From: CAZDHT01 sp964505325
GTDB lineage: Bacteria; Planctomycetota; PUPC01
NCBI GenBank assembly: GCA_964505325.1
Contig: CAZDHT010000035.1
Span: 1-29,910, forward strand
Direction: 5' to 3'
DNA length: 29,910 nucleotides
The position numbers and the translations under genes were made by a program. The stretch's first letter is position 1, and every line of letters starts with the position of its first letter. Positions 16,668 to 26,483 of the stretch are shown here, in pieces. Below the pieces are notes generated by a model that searched no databases, was not told the DNA's origin, and was given only the letters and a program-made list of their open reading frames with translations.

Positions 16668-17721
16668 CGTTCACCTCGCTTTCTGGTCTTCTCAGCAGTT
16701 CTTGTGTCCAGCGGGACAATGCGGGCAACGTTCGTTCGTGCGCCCGGGCGATCAGGGAGTCGAGCACCTGGCGGTACGTCCATCCGTCGGCCTGGGCGCG
16801 GAAATCCATTAGCAGCCGGTGTGCCATGGCCGGCCGTGCTACGCTGATGATATCCTGTCGGGTGACGTGCATGCGGCCGCGGGCCAGGGCGGTCACCTTG
16901 CCCCCGAGCAGCAGGGCCTGAGCGGCGCGGGGGGACGCGCCCAGGCGGATGGCCTTGTTAGTCTCGTCAACCGATTCGGCCTCGCGCGGCCGGCTGGCCC
17001 GGACGATGGCCAGCGCGAAGTCCCTGACCGACGGCACCACGGGGACTTCCTTGGCCAGGCGCTGCATCTTGAGCACCATCTCCGGCCCGGTCACGCGCTC
17101 GGGCTTGGGCTGGTAGCTGCCGGTGGTCTGGCGCAGCATGCGGCGCTCCTCGGCCCCCGTGGGGTACTCCTGCTCGATGGACAACATGAACCGGTCGATC
17201 TGGGCCTCGCCCAACGCCCAAGTGCCTTCGGTATCGAGGGTATTCTGGGTGGCCACCAGGATATAGGGCGCGGGCAGGAAGTAGGTCTTTCCGCCGATGC
17301 TGACCTGCCGCTCCTGCATGACTTCCAGCAGGGCGGCCTGGGTGCGGGCGGGGCTGCGGTTGATCTCGTCGGCCAGCACCATGTTGGCAAAGACGGGGCC
17401 CTTGAAGAACCGGAAGTTGCGCTCGCCGGTGGACACGTGGCTTTCGAGGATCTCGGCGCCGATGATGTCGGTGGGCAGCAGGTCGGGGGTGAACTGAAGC
17501 CGCCGGTATTCGAGGCCCAGGACCTCGGCCACGGTCTTGACGATCAGCGTCCGCCCCAGGCCGGGCATGCCCGAGAGCAACACGTGGCCGCCGGAGAACA
17601 CGGCGACCAGCAGGTGCTCGACCACGCGGTCCTGCCCGACCACCACCTTGCCCAGTTCGCGGCGCACGTTGTGGAAGGTCTCGTGAAACTGTTGGGCAGT
17701 AATCATCTCGCCGTCGCTCAC
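16660..17721 (-). CDS. MoxR-family AAA+ ATPase with Arg in place of the Walker A Lys
   Basis: The 353-residue protein aligns with the other MoxR throughout: QFTPDLLPTDIIGAEI, Walker B MVLADEINRSPARTQAALLEVM, sensor 1 ATQNTLDTEGTWALGEAQIDRF, and LGASPRAAQALLL. In Walker A it reads GMPGLGRT (51-58), with Arg57 where nearly all family members have Lys; the codon is CGG on the minus strand. Lys-to-Arg at this place usually weakens ATP hydrolysis, so this copy may be a regulatory or structural subunit beside the canonical MoxR. The start is uncertain: the GTG at 17719-17721 has AGGAGG ten bases upstream, whereas an ATG at 17704-17706 (MITAQQF) is 25 bases from it. Confidence 0.92.
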
Positions 17722-17735
17722 CTTGCCACTGCCTC

Positions 17736-18986
17736 CTAGCGCAGAACGCGCGCCGAGCCCCAATTGGCCACGTCGCCGAGGTCCAGGTCGCCGGCGTTGG
17801 TCACCTTGAGGGTGAGTTCCCTCACGCCCTTCACGGGCACGACCACCTCGCGCGGCTTGCCGTCCGAGCCCCGCACGATGGGGCTCTTGTAGAGCTGTTT
17901 GCCCTTGTCTCCCAGGACGGAGAAGATGACGCTGCCCCGCTTGCCCATTCGGGTGGCGATGCCCACGTCGCTGCGGAATTCGTTGAAGCGGCCGTTGAGG
18001 GCAAACGTGAGTTGCGAATCGGAATGGACGCCCACCCCCCACGGATACCGCTTGCCGGCGATGGAGATGGCGTCGCCCTGGCAACTGCGGTCCATCCGGT
18101 ACGGCTGCGGCGGGGCCAGGATGGTCTTCTCTTCCGCCTTGATGGGGGTGAGCTGCGAGAGATACTGGACCCGGCCGCCCATGATCTGGACCAGCGAGAT
18201 CTCGTCCAGGTCGAGCCGGAGCACGTTCTTCCGGTCCCACACGGGCGACACCACCCACTTGCCGAGGTGGATGCGGGTCAGGCTGCCCTGGATGACGCTT
18301 CCGTCGCGGCCCCACAGGCGCATCCGGATGTCACCCTTCCAGGGGACCTCGCGGTCGCGCTGATTCTCGGCCAGGCGGACCCCGGCAATGTAGAGAATCT
18401 TGATGGGAACGATCTTGACGAGTTCTTCGTGGTACAGGTGGAGGGCGGTCCGTTCGAGCTTCCGGACCACACCCGGATAGACGGACGCGCGCCGGTCGAG
18501 AACGACGTCGAGGTACTTGCTCCACTTCCTGTTGAGTCCGCTCTCCACCAGTTCCTCGGCCTTCCGGCCGCTGAATCCGGCGAGGGGCAGCGCGACGAAG
18601 CCGCGCAGGTAGGAGAAGTTCAGGTCAATCGTCCCGGCCATCGCCGTGCGAGTGTGGATCAGGTCGCCGTGGTTGTGCAGGATCTGTCCGCGGAGGCTCC
18701 CGCCGTTGACGAAGCGGAATTCCTGCGTGCCGCTTTGCACGAGAAGGGGGTTCCGGCCCAGGAACCGGATGGCAATGATCTCTTCCAGCTTGACGCGGTG
18801 TTCCACCCCGGTCGGCAGCAGAATGACGAGCTTGCCCTCTTTGCTGACGCCCTGCACCAGGCCGTAAACCCGCGAGTTGTCGTACAGCCAGATTTCCTCG
18901 GCCCGAAGCGCCACCGGCCCGAACACCACGAGCACGGCTGCGGCGAGCGCAGCGGTTCTTCCGACCACCCGCGCGATCCCGGTCAT
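17736..18986 (-). CDS. Exported NPCBM-domain protein
   Basis: The 416-residue product has a signal peptide (hydrophobic core about 11-28, cleavage near ALRA-EE). Its C-terminal 120 residues match the NPCBM/NEW2 domain: YPWGVGVHSDSQLTFALNGR, FRSDVGIATRMGKRGSVIFSVL, then VRELTLKVTNAGDLDLGDVANW. That domain is a carbohydrate-binding-type beta sandwich first described beside glycosidases. The N-terminal half (LYDNSRVYGLVQGV, LEEIIAIRFLG, GGSLRGQI) resembles repeated small beta domains and has no enzyme motif. It overlaps the DUF4175-like gene by ATGA, with AAGGAGG ten bases upstream, and is followed by the MoxR pair. It is probably a periplasmic component that binds a glycan or another envelope part. 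Confidence 0.88.
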   Translation of the reverse strand: MTGIARVVGRTAALAAAVLVVFGPVALRAEEIWLYDNSRVYGLVQGVSKEGKLVILLPTGVEHRVKLEEIIAIRFLGRNPLLVQSGTQEFRFVNGGSLRGQILHNHGDLIHTRTAMAGTIDLNFSYLRGFVALPLAGFSGRKAEELVESGLNRKWSKYLDVVLDRRASVYPGVVRKLERTALHLYHEELVKIVPIKILYIAGVRLAENQRDREVPWKGDIRMRLWGRDGSVIQGSLTRIHLGKWVVSPVWDRKNVLRLDLDEISLVQIMGGRVQYLSQLTPIKAEEKTILAPPQPYRMDRSCQGDAISIAGKRYPWGVGVHSDSQLTFALNGRFNEFRSDVGIATRMGKRGSVIFSVLGDKGKQLYKSPIVRGSDGKPREVVVPVKGVRELTLKVTNAGDLDLGDVANWGSARVLR

Positions 18987-21900
18987 TTCTTCCCGGCCTC
19001 CTTCTTGGGGTCTGCTTTCTTGTCCGCGCCGCCCTTCTCCTGGGGCTTTTTCTTGACCTCTTTGGGGGTGAACGATTCGTAGTAGGCCCGGAGCAGGCGG
19101 TCGTATTCCGCGGGGAACTCTTTGTCCAGCGCCCGGACCATCCGGTCCCGGACCTCCGGGGACAGGGTGGTGTCTTTCTTCAGCTTCTCCTGGATGGCCT
19201 TGCGCCCGGTGAGTTCGATGAATTCCTTCTGGGTGATGGTCTCTCCGCCGGTGTCGTCGTCATCGTCGCCCGGCTCCGGCGGCGGCTGAATCCGCTCGTC
19301 CAGGAGGTCGCGCAGGCCCTTCACGGCGAACGCCAGCCTCTTGACCACCGTCTCCCTCAGCTCTTTCTCGATGTCCTTGTCCTTTTTCGGAGACAGGATG
19401 GCCTTGGGCGCCCCGTCTATCTTGAGCTGGAGTATGGGGCCGACGCCCGCTTCCAGCACGTTGCTGGTCACCTCCTTGGACATGCCGGTGGACTTGGACC
19501 GGACGTCTCTGACCAGCGACAGCACCCGCTTCTGGGCGTCGACGGCGTGGGCGCGGTTGGCTTTCTCGAGGTCCGCCAGGAACCGATCGTTGGGCTGGAA
19601 CGTTATGAACCGCTTCAGCTTGCGAATCACGTCCCACTCCACCACGCGGGCGTGGTCGACGGAGCGGGCAATGGCGGCGGCGGCATCCAGGTCCTTGTCC
19701 CTCACGACGTATTTCCGGTCAAAGGCGTCGATGCCGTTCCCGCGCCGGTTCTCGTCCGCCAGGTCCTTGACTTTCTTGCCCATGGGCAGGAACTGCTCGA
19801 GCAGATCCTGGAGCAGCGCGATGGTGTCCGACTGGATCTGCTGCGTGCACTTCGTGTAGTTGCTTCGGCTGATGAGCGACTCGGAGTCCTTGAACTCGCG
19901 GCGCGTGCCGACCAGCATTTCCTCGACCGGACGGGCCTTGACGTTCGCGGCTTCCTTCTTCGCCTTGTCTACCTCGTGGACGGCGGCGCCCTGGCGCTCC
20001 AGCAGGATGCCGCGGGTCAGGGCCCGGAAACGCGGCATGTCTTCGGGGACGAGGTTCTCGTCGAGGAACCGGGTGCGGGCGCGCACGTTGTCGTGCATTT
20101 CGAGGGACTTGTGGATCGTCGCGGAGAGCGGGTCGTACAGGCGCCGGAGCCCCTCGCCTTCGTCGTCATCAACCGGTATGTCGTCGTCGTCATCATCATC
20201 ACCGTCATCGTCATCATCGTCATCGTCCCCGCCGGGTGGGGGGATGACGACGGTGGGCTCGTCGAGGTCCGCCTCGGGCCGCACGTCCATCGCGACGGTC
20301 AGCTTCGGATCCTCATCCACCTGCTGGCCGGCCTTAATCAGCGCGCCGAGGGTGAGGTTGAGCGCCCACAGGGCGCGCTTCTGGACATCGCGGACCTGGA
20401 AGGGCTGGTTGTTCTCGATCATCTCGGCCGCCTTCTTCAGGTTGTCGTTCACGCGGTTGCTGCGGAGCAGCCGGAACGCCGCCTTCAAGGGCACCAGGAT
20501 GCTCTTCCGCCTCATCTTCTCGGCCTTGTACGTGGTGTAGACGAGCTGTTTTTCCAGCTCGCTCTCGGTCTCAAAGATAGACCGCTGCCGCTTGCCGAGG
20601 GTGAGCAGACCTTCCTGCTCCTCATCCGTCAGATCGAGGATCGGCTTGCCGATGTACTTGGCGGCGATGTCGTGGGTGATCTGGGCGACTTCCTCCTGCC
20701 GTTCGTGCAGGAGCCTGGCGGTGATGCTGGCCGTCTGGAGGTCGCGCCAGTCGTACAGCTTGCGGAGCACGCGCTCCATGATGAGGACCGATATCTTCTG
20801 CCGGTCCTTCACCTTGGCGAGTACTTTGGCGCGCTGGGCCTTGAGGCGCGTCTCCTCGGCGTCCACATCGGTCTTGGGCCGGGCCTGCTCGAGCCCGGAC
20901 CGGATGGTGGGGTGCTCCTTTCCGGTCAGACGCCGGATGTAGCGGGCGATGGCGCTGAGCCGGCCGGCCATGAACTCGCGCTCCATGCGGTTGCTGGTGT
21001 ATTCCTCGACCAGGTTCTGCATGTGCATTTCCATCGCGTCGGCGGCCTCGAAGGCGCCCCGCTGCTTGTCTCGCATCATCCGCCACAGCGGGTCGTCTTC
21101 CTTGCCGGTCCCCTCTTTCACCCACTTCAGCCCGCTCTTCCAGGCGGAGATCTGCTCGCGGTACGCGATCCGCGCCTCGTTCAGCATGCGCATCGACCGC
21201 TCGAAGATCTCGAGTTGAAGCTCCGGGGCCGTCACCAGCTTGATCTTCCACCTGCCCGACTCGACCGGCTTGCGGTCGGGGCGGGGATTACAGTCCTTGA
21301 CCCGCGCGAAGTAGGTGATGGTCCCTCTCTTGGGAAGGGCCTCCATCTTGCTAATGTCCCACTTGAACCGGGCGTTGCTCGACTTGCCCCTCTGCTTGAG
21401 GGGGCCGGTGATGTTGGTGCTCAGGGGCGCCGGGTCGGCGCCGTCGATCCCGTAGAGGAATTCCACCTTCTCCAGGCCGAAGTCGTCCCTGGCGCGGAAC
21501 ACCACCTGGATGGCCGCCCGGCTGGTCTTGATCAGGTCGCGCGCCGGCGAGATAATCTCTACCTCCGGCCTCTCGTCGGGGGTCACGACGATCTCGTACC
21601 GCTCGGGCTTCGGCTCGCGGAACCCGTGCTTCTCGTACAGCTCGACCTGGTAGTTCCCATCTTTGGAGAGGTAGAGCGTCTTCTCAAACCGGGTCCGGTC
21701 CGAGGAGGTGAAGTCCATCTCCACGGGCTCGAGCTTCTTGGTGCCCTCCCACTGGACGAACACGGCCTTTTTCAGGGGCATGGAGCACTCGAACTCCACC
21801 CGCACCTTGGTGCCCTCCAGCCCGACCAACTGGCCGCTTTCCAACGTCTGCTTGGGCAGCTTGGCGTAGCCCGGGGGATCGTAGTGAGCCTTGATGTTCT

Positions 21901-22762
21901 TGATGTAGGGCTGCTCGATGATGTCGACGTCAAAAGGCTCCGTCTTGTAGTCGCCCCCCTCCATGGTGAAGACCAGGCGCTCGCGCACCTCGGGGAACGT
22001 GTGGGTGACGTTGCCCTGCTCGTCGACGGCCAGCTTCCGCGAGCTGGTGTGGCCGGTGGCCTTGCCGGTCTGGGTGAGCTTGACGTGGGACACGGGCTCG
22101 CCGGTGACCTTTGCCCGCACGGTCAGCGATTCCCTCTGCGGGACCAGGAAGCCGTTGTCCGGCTCGGCCACGGTGATGGTGGTGCGGTGCGGCCAGCGGA
22201 TGCCGGAGAGCAGGAACAGGCGCTGGCAGCCGATCGAGAGGTATTCGGTAAGGAAGATGCCCGCCCCGACGAACAACACCAGCACCAGCCCGGCAACGCC
22301 CATCCACTGCATGGCCGTCCGGTGGTGCAAGGCTCGGCTCACGGCGACCCGGGTGATAAGGGGCGACAGCTCTCCGACCGCTGCCTCGCCCAGCTCGCGG
22401 CCGACCGGGCTGTCCAGCTCCGTCACCTCGTCCTGGCGCAGCAACTCATACAGGTCGAGCATCATGCCGCGGCTTTCCGGCACCACGGTGTCGACGTGCG
22501 AGAGGATCTGCTGGTTGGTCCACGGCAGAGACAGGGGCCGGATGAGGGTGAACCACACGGTCAGCCCCGCGCTGCCCAGGTAGAGCACGAGCAGCATCAG
22601 GCGCCATACCGTCGCCAGGCGCAGCCACCAGTCGAGCACGAAAAGAGCGGGGAGCAGCACCAAGGCGAGTGTGACCACGCGCGCGATGCCCGCCTGGAAC
22701 AACAGCGCCTTCAGCCGGGCCCGAAATCCCGCGCAGATCCGATCCAGGCTCTTCACGCTCAT
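18983..22762 (-). CDS. Large DUF4175-like membrane protein with poly-Asp tract
   Basis: The 1259-residue protein has two N-terminal membrane helices (about 26-44 and 50-70) and a third near 147-170, then a long extracytoplasmic part with Ig-like beta segments (about 180-480; DYKTEPFDVDIIEQPYIK, DFGLEKVEFLYGI) and a helical, charged second half. This layout resembles DUF4175 proteins in vWA/MoxR clusters. Around residues 842-870 there is a run of 8 and then 7 Asp residues in PPPGG-D-rich-GEGL context, and a shorter DDDDDT near 1165. The tail is Lys/Glu-rich. ATG at 22760-22762 has GAGGGG seven bases upstream; an earlier TTG is less likely. A 7-bp hairpin (22776-22792) lies just before the ribosome site. 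Role: probably an envelope scaffold; not established. Confidence 0.8.
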   Translation of the reverse strand: MSVKSLDRICAGFRARLKALLFQAGIARVVTLALVLLPALFVLDWWLRLATVWRLMLLVLYLGSAGLTVWFTLIRPLSLPWTNQQILSHVDTVVPESRGMMLDLYELLRQDEVTELDSPVGRELGEAAVGELSPLITRVAVSRALHHRTAMQWMGVAGLVLVLFVGAGIFLTEYLSIGCQRLFLLSGIRWPHRTTITVAEPDNGFLVPQRESLTVRAKVTGEPVSHVKLTQTGKATGHTSSRKLAVDEQGNVTHTFPEVRERLVFTMEGGDYKTEPFDVDIIEQPYIKNIKAHYDPPGYAKLPKQTLESGQLVGLEGTKVRVEFECSMPLKKAVFVQWEGTKKLEPVEMDFTSSDRTRFEKTLYLSKDGNYQVELYEKHGFREPKPERYEIVVTPDERPEVEIISPARDLIKTSRAAIQVVFRARDDFGLEKVEFLYGIDGADPAPLSTNITGPLKQRGKSSNARFKWDISKMEALPKRGTITYFARVKDCNPRPDRKPVESGRWKIKLVTAPELQLEIFERSMRMLNEARIAYREQISAWKSGLKWVKEGTGKEDDPLWRMMRDKQRGAFEAADAMEMHMQNLVEEYTSNRMEREFMAGRLSAIARYIRRLTGKEHPTIRSGLEQARPKTDVDAEETRLKAQRAKVLAKVKDRQKISVLIMERVLRKLYDWRDLQTASITARLLHERQEEVAQITHDIAAKYIGKPILDLTDEEQEGLLTLGKRQRSIFETESELEKQLVYTTYKAEKMRRKSILVPLKAAFRLLRSNRVNDNLKKAAEMIENNQPFQVRDVQKRALWALNLTLGALIKAGQQVDEDPKLTVAMDVRPEADLDEPTVVIPPPGGDDDDDDDDGDDDDDDDIPVDDDEGEGLRRLYDPLSATIHKSLEMHDNVRARTRFLDENLVPEDMPRFRALTRGILLERQGAAVHEVDKAKKEAANVKARPVEEMLVGTRREFKDSESLISRSNYTKCTQQIQSDTIALLQDLLEQFLPMGKKVKDLADENRRGNGIDAFDRKYVVRDKDLDAAAAIARSVDHARVVEWDVIRKLKRFITFQPNDRFLADLEKANRAHAVDAQKRVLSLVRDVRSKSTGMSKEVTSNVLEAGVGPILQLKIDGAPKAILSPKKDKDIEKELRETVVKRLAFAVKGLRDLLDERIQPPPEPGDDDDDTGGETITQKEFIELTGRKAIQEKLKKDTTLSPEVRDRMVRALDKEFPAEYDRLLRAYYESFTPKEVKKKPQEKGGADKKADPKKEAGKK

Positions 22763-22775
22763 CTGCTTACCCCTC

Positions 22776-22792
22776 TTGCCGGAGGCCGGCAA
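22776..22792 (-). promoter_or_regulatory. Small stem-loop before the DUF4175-like gene
   Basis: TTGCCGG and CCGGCAA pair perfectly around a 3-base loop, just ahead of the ribosome site, in the 83-base gap that is the widest in this part of the train. It could tune translation; no T-run supports termination. Confidence 0.3.
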
Positions 22793-22845
22793 AGCTCACT
22801 ACGCTCGTGACCGGTCCGAGCCCGGCCGCCCTTCGAGCCGGCTGC

Positions 22846-24126
22846 CTACCGTTCGTACAGCGGCAGGTAGCCCAAGGGCGCCTGCAGCACAGCCGCCGCC
22901 ATCGCGGTGGTGTAGACCGTGTTGCCGTGCTCGTCGGGGAACTCGCCGTCCTTCCGCTGCATCTGGCTCAGGACGGCGGTCGCCTTCTTATACCACGGTA
23001 TCCACGACGAATCGCCGACCATGTACATTGCCAAGCTGGCGTAGAAGCAGCCGTACACGTAGTACCGTCTTTCTTTCAAGTCGGCGATGGTGTAGCGCCG
23101 GTAATCGTAACGGATTCGCTCGCACGCGGGCCCCACCAGCGGGTGGTCGATCCTGCCATGGTTGCACAGCGCAATGACGCCGGTTCCGCCCAGGCTGGGG
23201 GACGCGTGCAAGCCCCAGATGCGGTAGCGGAACGTCCCGTCGGGCAGCGCACACCTCTCGATATATCGGACGCCCTTGTCGACGGCCTGCGCCGACACGG
23301 TGAAGCCGCTCTTCTTGGCGGTGCGGAGGACCCACAGGACGTTGGCGGTGACGGACATGTCGGCGTCGCCCTCGCGGGAGAACTGGTACCGCCACCCGCC
23401 GTCCAGGCGCTGGCTCCGCATGATGGCCTGGATGCCCCGCGAGATCACGTCGCGGATCTGCGGGCGCCAGGGCATGTCGCCGTAGGCGTACAGCAGCGCC
23501 AGCATCGACAGCGCGTGCTCGTACATCGGCCCCAGCTTGTTGCTGCCCTTGCCGGCGATGACGCCGCTGCTGCTCTGCACGTTCTTCAGAATGAACTCGA
23601 GCCCGCGGTCCACTTGCTTGCCGAACCGGCCAATGCGGGGCCGGCTGCCCTCGCCCATGAACGCCAGGCACACCAGGGCGGTGACGCCGGTGTTAGACTC
23701 GTACTGCGTGTCGGAATAGCCGCCGTCGGAATCCTGCCGTCCGGCGAGGTACTCCAGCGCCGCCTCGATCATGTCCCGCGTCCGCGAGGTCTTCTCTCCC
23801 AGCAGCTCGTAGGCCATGTTGCTCCGCTCCTTGCGGCGGGGCAGCACGAGGAACGCGGGATCCTTTCCCGCAAAGGTCGGGCCGCGCTTGGCTTCCAACT
23901 CGGCCAGCAGGCCGTAGCCCTCATCCTCGGCGGACTTGACGGGCTCGTCCTTCTTGTCAGGGTCCTTCTTGTCACCGGCTGCCTTGTCAGGCTTTGGCGC
24001 CGGCTTGTCCTGCGCCAGCAGCGGCCACGCGAACGCCACCGCGCACGCCAGCGCGACGGCGGCGCACACCGGCCCCCACCTCCGCAGAATGTGGCCGGAC
24101 GTCCTTCGGGACTGCCTGCTCGTCAT
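22846..24126 (-). CDS. Exported squalene-cyclase/prenyltransferase-fold repeat protein
   Basis: The 426-residue protein has a signal peptide (hydrophobic 18-38, LLA-QD), a short Lys/Asp/Pro-rich linker, then alpha-toroid repeats: YLAGRQDSDGGYSDTQYESNTGVTALVCLAFMG, IMRSQRLDGGWRYQFSREGDADMSVTANVLWVL and MQRKDGEFPDEHGNTVYTTAMAAAVLQ. The Q..DGG.. pattern is that of terpenoid cyclase/prenyltransferase repeats. The catalytic DxDD of hopene cyclases is not present, so a binding or structural role is more likely than terpene chemistry. It begins with ATG overlapping the previous stop as ATGA, with GGGGG just upstream. Proteins of this kind are frequent in planctomycete vWA/MoxR clusters. Periplasmic location is inferred. 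Confidence 0.87.
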   Translation of the reverse strand: MTSRQSRRTSGHILRRWGPVCAAVALACAVAFAWPLLAQDKPAPKPDKAAGDKKDPDKKDEPVKSAEDEGYGLLAELEAKRGPTFAGKDPAFLVLPRRKERSNMAYELLGEKTSRTRDMIEAALEYLAGRQDSDGGYSDTQYESNTGVTALVCLAFMGEGSRPRIGRFGKQVDRGLEFILKNVQSSSGVIAGKGSNKLGPMYEHALSMLALLYAYGDMPWRPQIRDVISRGIQAIMRSQRLDGGWRYQFSREGDADMSVTANVLWVLRTAKKSGFTVSAQAVDKGVRYIERCALPDGTFRYRIWGLHASPSLGGTGVIALCNHGRIDHPLVGPACERIRYDYRRYTIADLKERRYYVYGCFYASLAMYMVGDSSWIPWYKKATAVLSQMQRKDGEFPDEHGNTVYTTAMAAAVLQAPLGYLPLYER

Positions 24127-26483
24127 AACAACCCCCACAGCTTTCTCAGACACCACTCCCCGGAGATCAGCACCAGGAACAGCACGAGGAACGGCACGCC
24201 GTCCCAGACCTCGACCTGGCGCTCCCTTTTGAGGACCTGCGGCTCAGGAGAGATGACTTCCGCCAGCGAGTCGAGGTCCGCGATGTTCCTCAGGTTCTTG
24301 TAGTTGAAGTGCTTGCCGCCGGTCATCCTGGCGACCTCTTCCATCGCCTTCAGGTCGGCGCTGGTGTCTTTGCTTTCCAGCGATTGCAGCTTCACCTGGA
24401 AGCTGTGCTTCTCGTCGAAGAGAGGCTTCTGCTCCGTGTCCGCCTCGGGCGCGATCTGTCGAGCCCGGACCCACATGCTGCCGACGGCCCGGGCGCGGTA
24501 GGCCCCTTCGTAGACCGGCTGCCCGTCGCGTCGGGGCTGGAGCCGCACCATGTCGGTATCGCCCTTCGGGCTGGTCACCGAGACGTAGACCTGCTCGGCG
24601 GCCAGTTGCTTCATCAGCGCCGGGTCCAGGATCTCGAGCCGGATGACGACCTTTTCACCGGGGCTGTAGCTGTTGCGCGTGGTGCCCAGCCGGACCTGCT
24701 GCTGTTTGCCCATCAGGCGGGTCTCGCCGAGATAGCGCACGATACGGGTCCACAGCCGGTCATAGTCGAAGTTCTCGTATGGATATCGCCACCGCCACAG
24801 GCTGTCGATCGCAGAGAAGAAGACGGCGCCCTCGCCGTAGCGCTGGATGGCCATCAGGCAGGTCCCGGCGCGCTTGCCGCTGCCCCCCCGCTCGAGGATG
24901 GTGATGGCCTTGTGCTTGGGCCCCTCGACCGGATGGTGCCAGAAGAACCGGGGGAACGTATCCCACAGTCTCTCGTTCTGCTTCTCATCGGTCGAGGCGA
25001 ACATGATCGGATGCCCCTTGCCGAGCGGGGTCCGCCGCGTCTTCCACGACTCGCTGAAGTACTTGTCGTAGTCCGGGTACAGGTTCTTGTCAATCTCGAC
25101 GGGCAACAACCCGCGTATCCGAGCGGCGTGAACCTGCACCAGCTTGGCCAGGCCGAAGTTCCGTCCCGCCTGAAACACCAGCCCGCCGCCCTTGTTGACC
25201 ATGTTCTCCAGGCCGGCGATCTGCTGCGCGGTGATGCCCTTGGGGTCCACGTCTTGCAGGATGGCCACGTCGAACGGCTGCCACTCCTTGAGGTTCTTGG
25301 GCAGCCGGTCGATGTTCCGGTTGCCTTGATGCGTGTAGTCCACGTCGGCGGTCTGGAGGTAGCAGGACAGCTTGACGATGGGATCGCGCAGCAACGCGGG
25401 CACCACGTACAGGTACTCGCGAGAAGGTCTCCCTGCGATCAGGATGACCGACAGGGTCCGCTTGACGATATTCACCCGGACCATGTCTTCGTTGTTCTTT
25501 TCATCCACCTCGTCGCGCTGGACCGGCAGGCTGAAGTGAAACCGCCGCCACCCCTTGACCTGCGGGATGGTGGAGATGCTCACCCGGTTTTGGCCCCGCT
25601 TGAGGACCAGCGTCTTGGTGATGGGCGACCCCTCTTCCTTCAGGGTGAGCTTGACCTCGAGCTGCGAGCGGATCTGATTGGTCACGGTCAGGCGGAAGGT
25701 AAGCACATCGCCCAGGCTGGCTTCCGGCGGAAAGATCACTTCGTCGATGCGCAGGTCGCGGAGCTGAAACTCCGTGCCAGTGGTGATAGTGTGGATCGGG
25801 ACCTTTTGCTCGGCGGCCCGCTTTACCACGTCGTCCAGCTTGGCTCCACCCGTCTGCCGGCCGTCGCCCACCATGATGATGGAGGCGATCTTGTCGGCCG
25901 AGAGCTGCCTCATGATGTCCTTCAATCCGTCGCCAAGCTGCGTATAGCCGCCCTTGGCCTGGATGAGCTTGGGCCCCTCTTCCGCCGTCCTGAAGACCTC
26001 CTCCAGCGTCAACGCGGGTGTTCCGGGGCCCTTCCGGTGGGGAATCTCTTTGAGCAGTCTCGCTGTGTCCGCGCCGGTATACACCTTCACGCGGTGGGTC
26101 AGCGAGAGCGGCCCCGACACCCGCTCGACCGCCTTCATCGCGGAGTCGAGGCGGGTGCGCCGGCTCTTCGCATTCTCTGCCACCAGAACGTCCCCGATGC
26201 CGGTGGGGAAGCCCATGCTGGAGGACACGTCCACCAGGAATGCCGCCACCGGCAGGCGCTCCTCCCGGTCGATCCGATGGATGGCGGGCCGGGCCAGGGC
26301 CAGCAGGGCCAGGAAAGCCACCACAATTCTAAGCAGCCACAGAGAGAACGTCTGCGAGCCGGTCAGCCGGCGCGCCTGGCGCGCCTCCTGTCGGTACACG
26401 TAGCGGTAGAACAGGGCCAGGACGACCACGACTAATGCCAGGAAGATGAGGAGATCTCGCTCGGTCAGCGTGGTCGGTCTCAC
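24123..26483 (-). CDS. Membrane vWA protein with glutamine-amidotransferase-like domain
   Basis: The 786-residue product has helices at about 10-27 and 46-66, then a vWA domain with MIDAS D85-V-S87-S-S89 in FLVDVSSSMG, IIMVGDGRQTGGA, and later a class-I glutamine-amidotransferase-like fold (QPFDVAILQDVDPKGITAQQIAGLENMVNKGGGLVFQ) and CARDB-like beta segments. A last helix near 765-782 (VPFLVLFLVLISGEWCL) anchors the C-terminus. No Cys-His catalytic pair is obvious, so the amidotransferase-like fold is probably a binding domain. Start GTG at 26481-26483 overlaps the previous stop as GTGA, with GAGGAGGGG seven bases upstream. It belongs with the BatA-type gene before it and the cyclase-fold gene after it (ATGA overlap). 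Confidence 0.88.
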   Translation of the reverse strand: MRPTTLTERDLLIFLALVVVVLALFYRYVYRQEARQARRLTGSQTFSLWLLRIVVAFLALLALARPAIHRIDREERLPVAAFLVDVSSSMGFPTGIGDVLVAENAKSRRTRLDSAMKAVERVSGPLSLTHRVKVYTGADTARLLKEIPHRKGPGTPALTLEEVFRTAEEGPKLIQAKGGYTQLGDGLKDIMRQLSADKIASIIMVGDGRQTGGAKLDDVVKRAAEQKVPIHTITTGTEFQLRDLRIDEVIFPPEASLGDVLTFRLTVTNQIRSQLEVKLTLKEEGSPITKTLVLKRGQNRVSISTIPQVKGWRRFHFSLPVQRDEVDEKNNEDMVRVNIVKRTLSVILIAGRPSREYLYVVPALLRDPIVKLSCYLQTADVDYTHQGNRNIDRLPKNLKEWQPFDVAILQDVDPKGITAQQIAGLENMVNKGGGLVFQAGRNFGLAKLVQVHAARIRGLLPVEIDKNLYPDYDKYFSESWKTRRTPLGKGHPIMFASTDEKQNERLWDTFPRFFWHHPVEGPKHKAITILERGGSGKRAGTCLMAIQRYGEGAVFFSAIDSLWRWRYPYENFDYDRLWTRIVRYLGETRLMGKQQQVRLGTTRNSYSPGEKVVIRLEILDPALMKQLAAEQVYVSVTSPKGDTDMVRLQPRRDGQPVYEGAYRARAVGSMWVRARQIAPEADTEQKPLFDEKHSFQVKLQSLESKDTSADLKAMEEVARMTGGKHFNYKNLRNIADLDSLAEVISPEPQVLKRERQVEVWDGVPFLVLFLVLISGEWCLRKLWGLL

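Noticed and set aside
19547..22810. Long open frame on the plus strand, antisense to the DUF4175-like gene
   Set aside because: The protein is a low-complexity Leu/Gly/Arg/Asp mix typical of antisense frames in GC-rich genes; the minus-strand frame has membrane helices, domains and ribosome sites.
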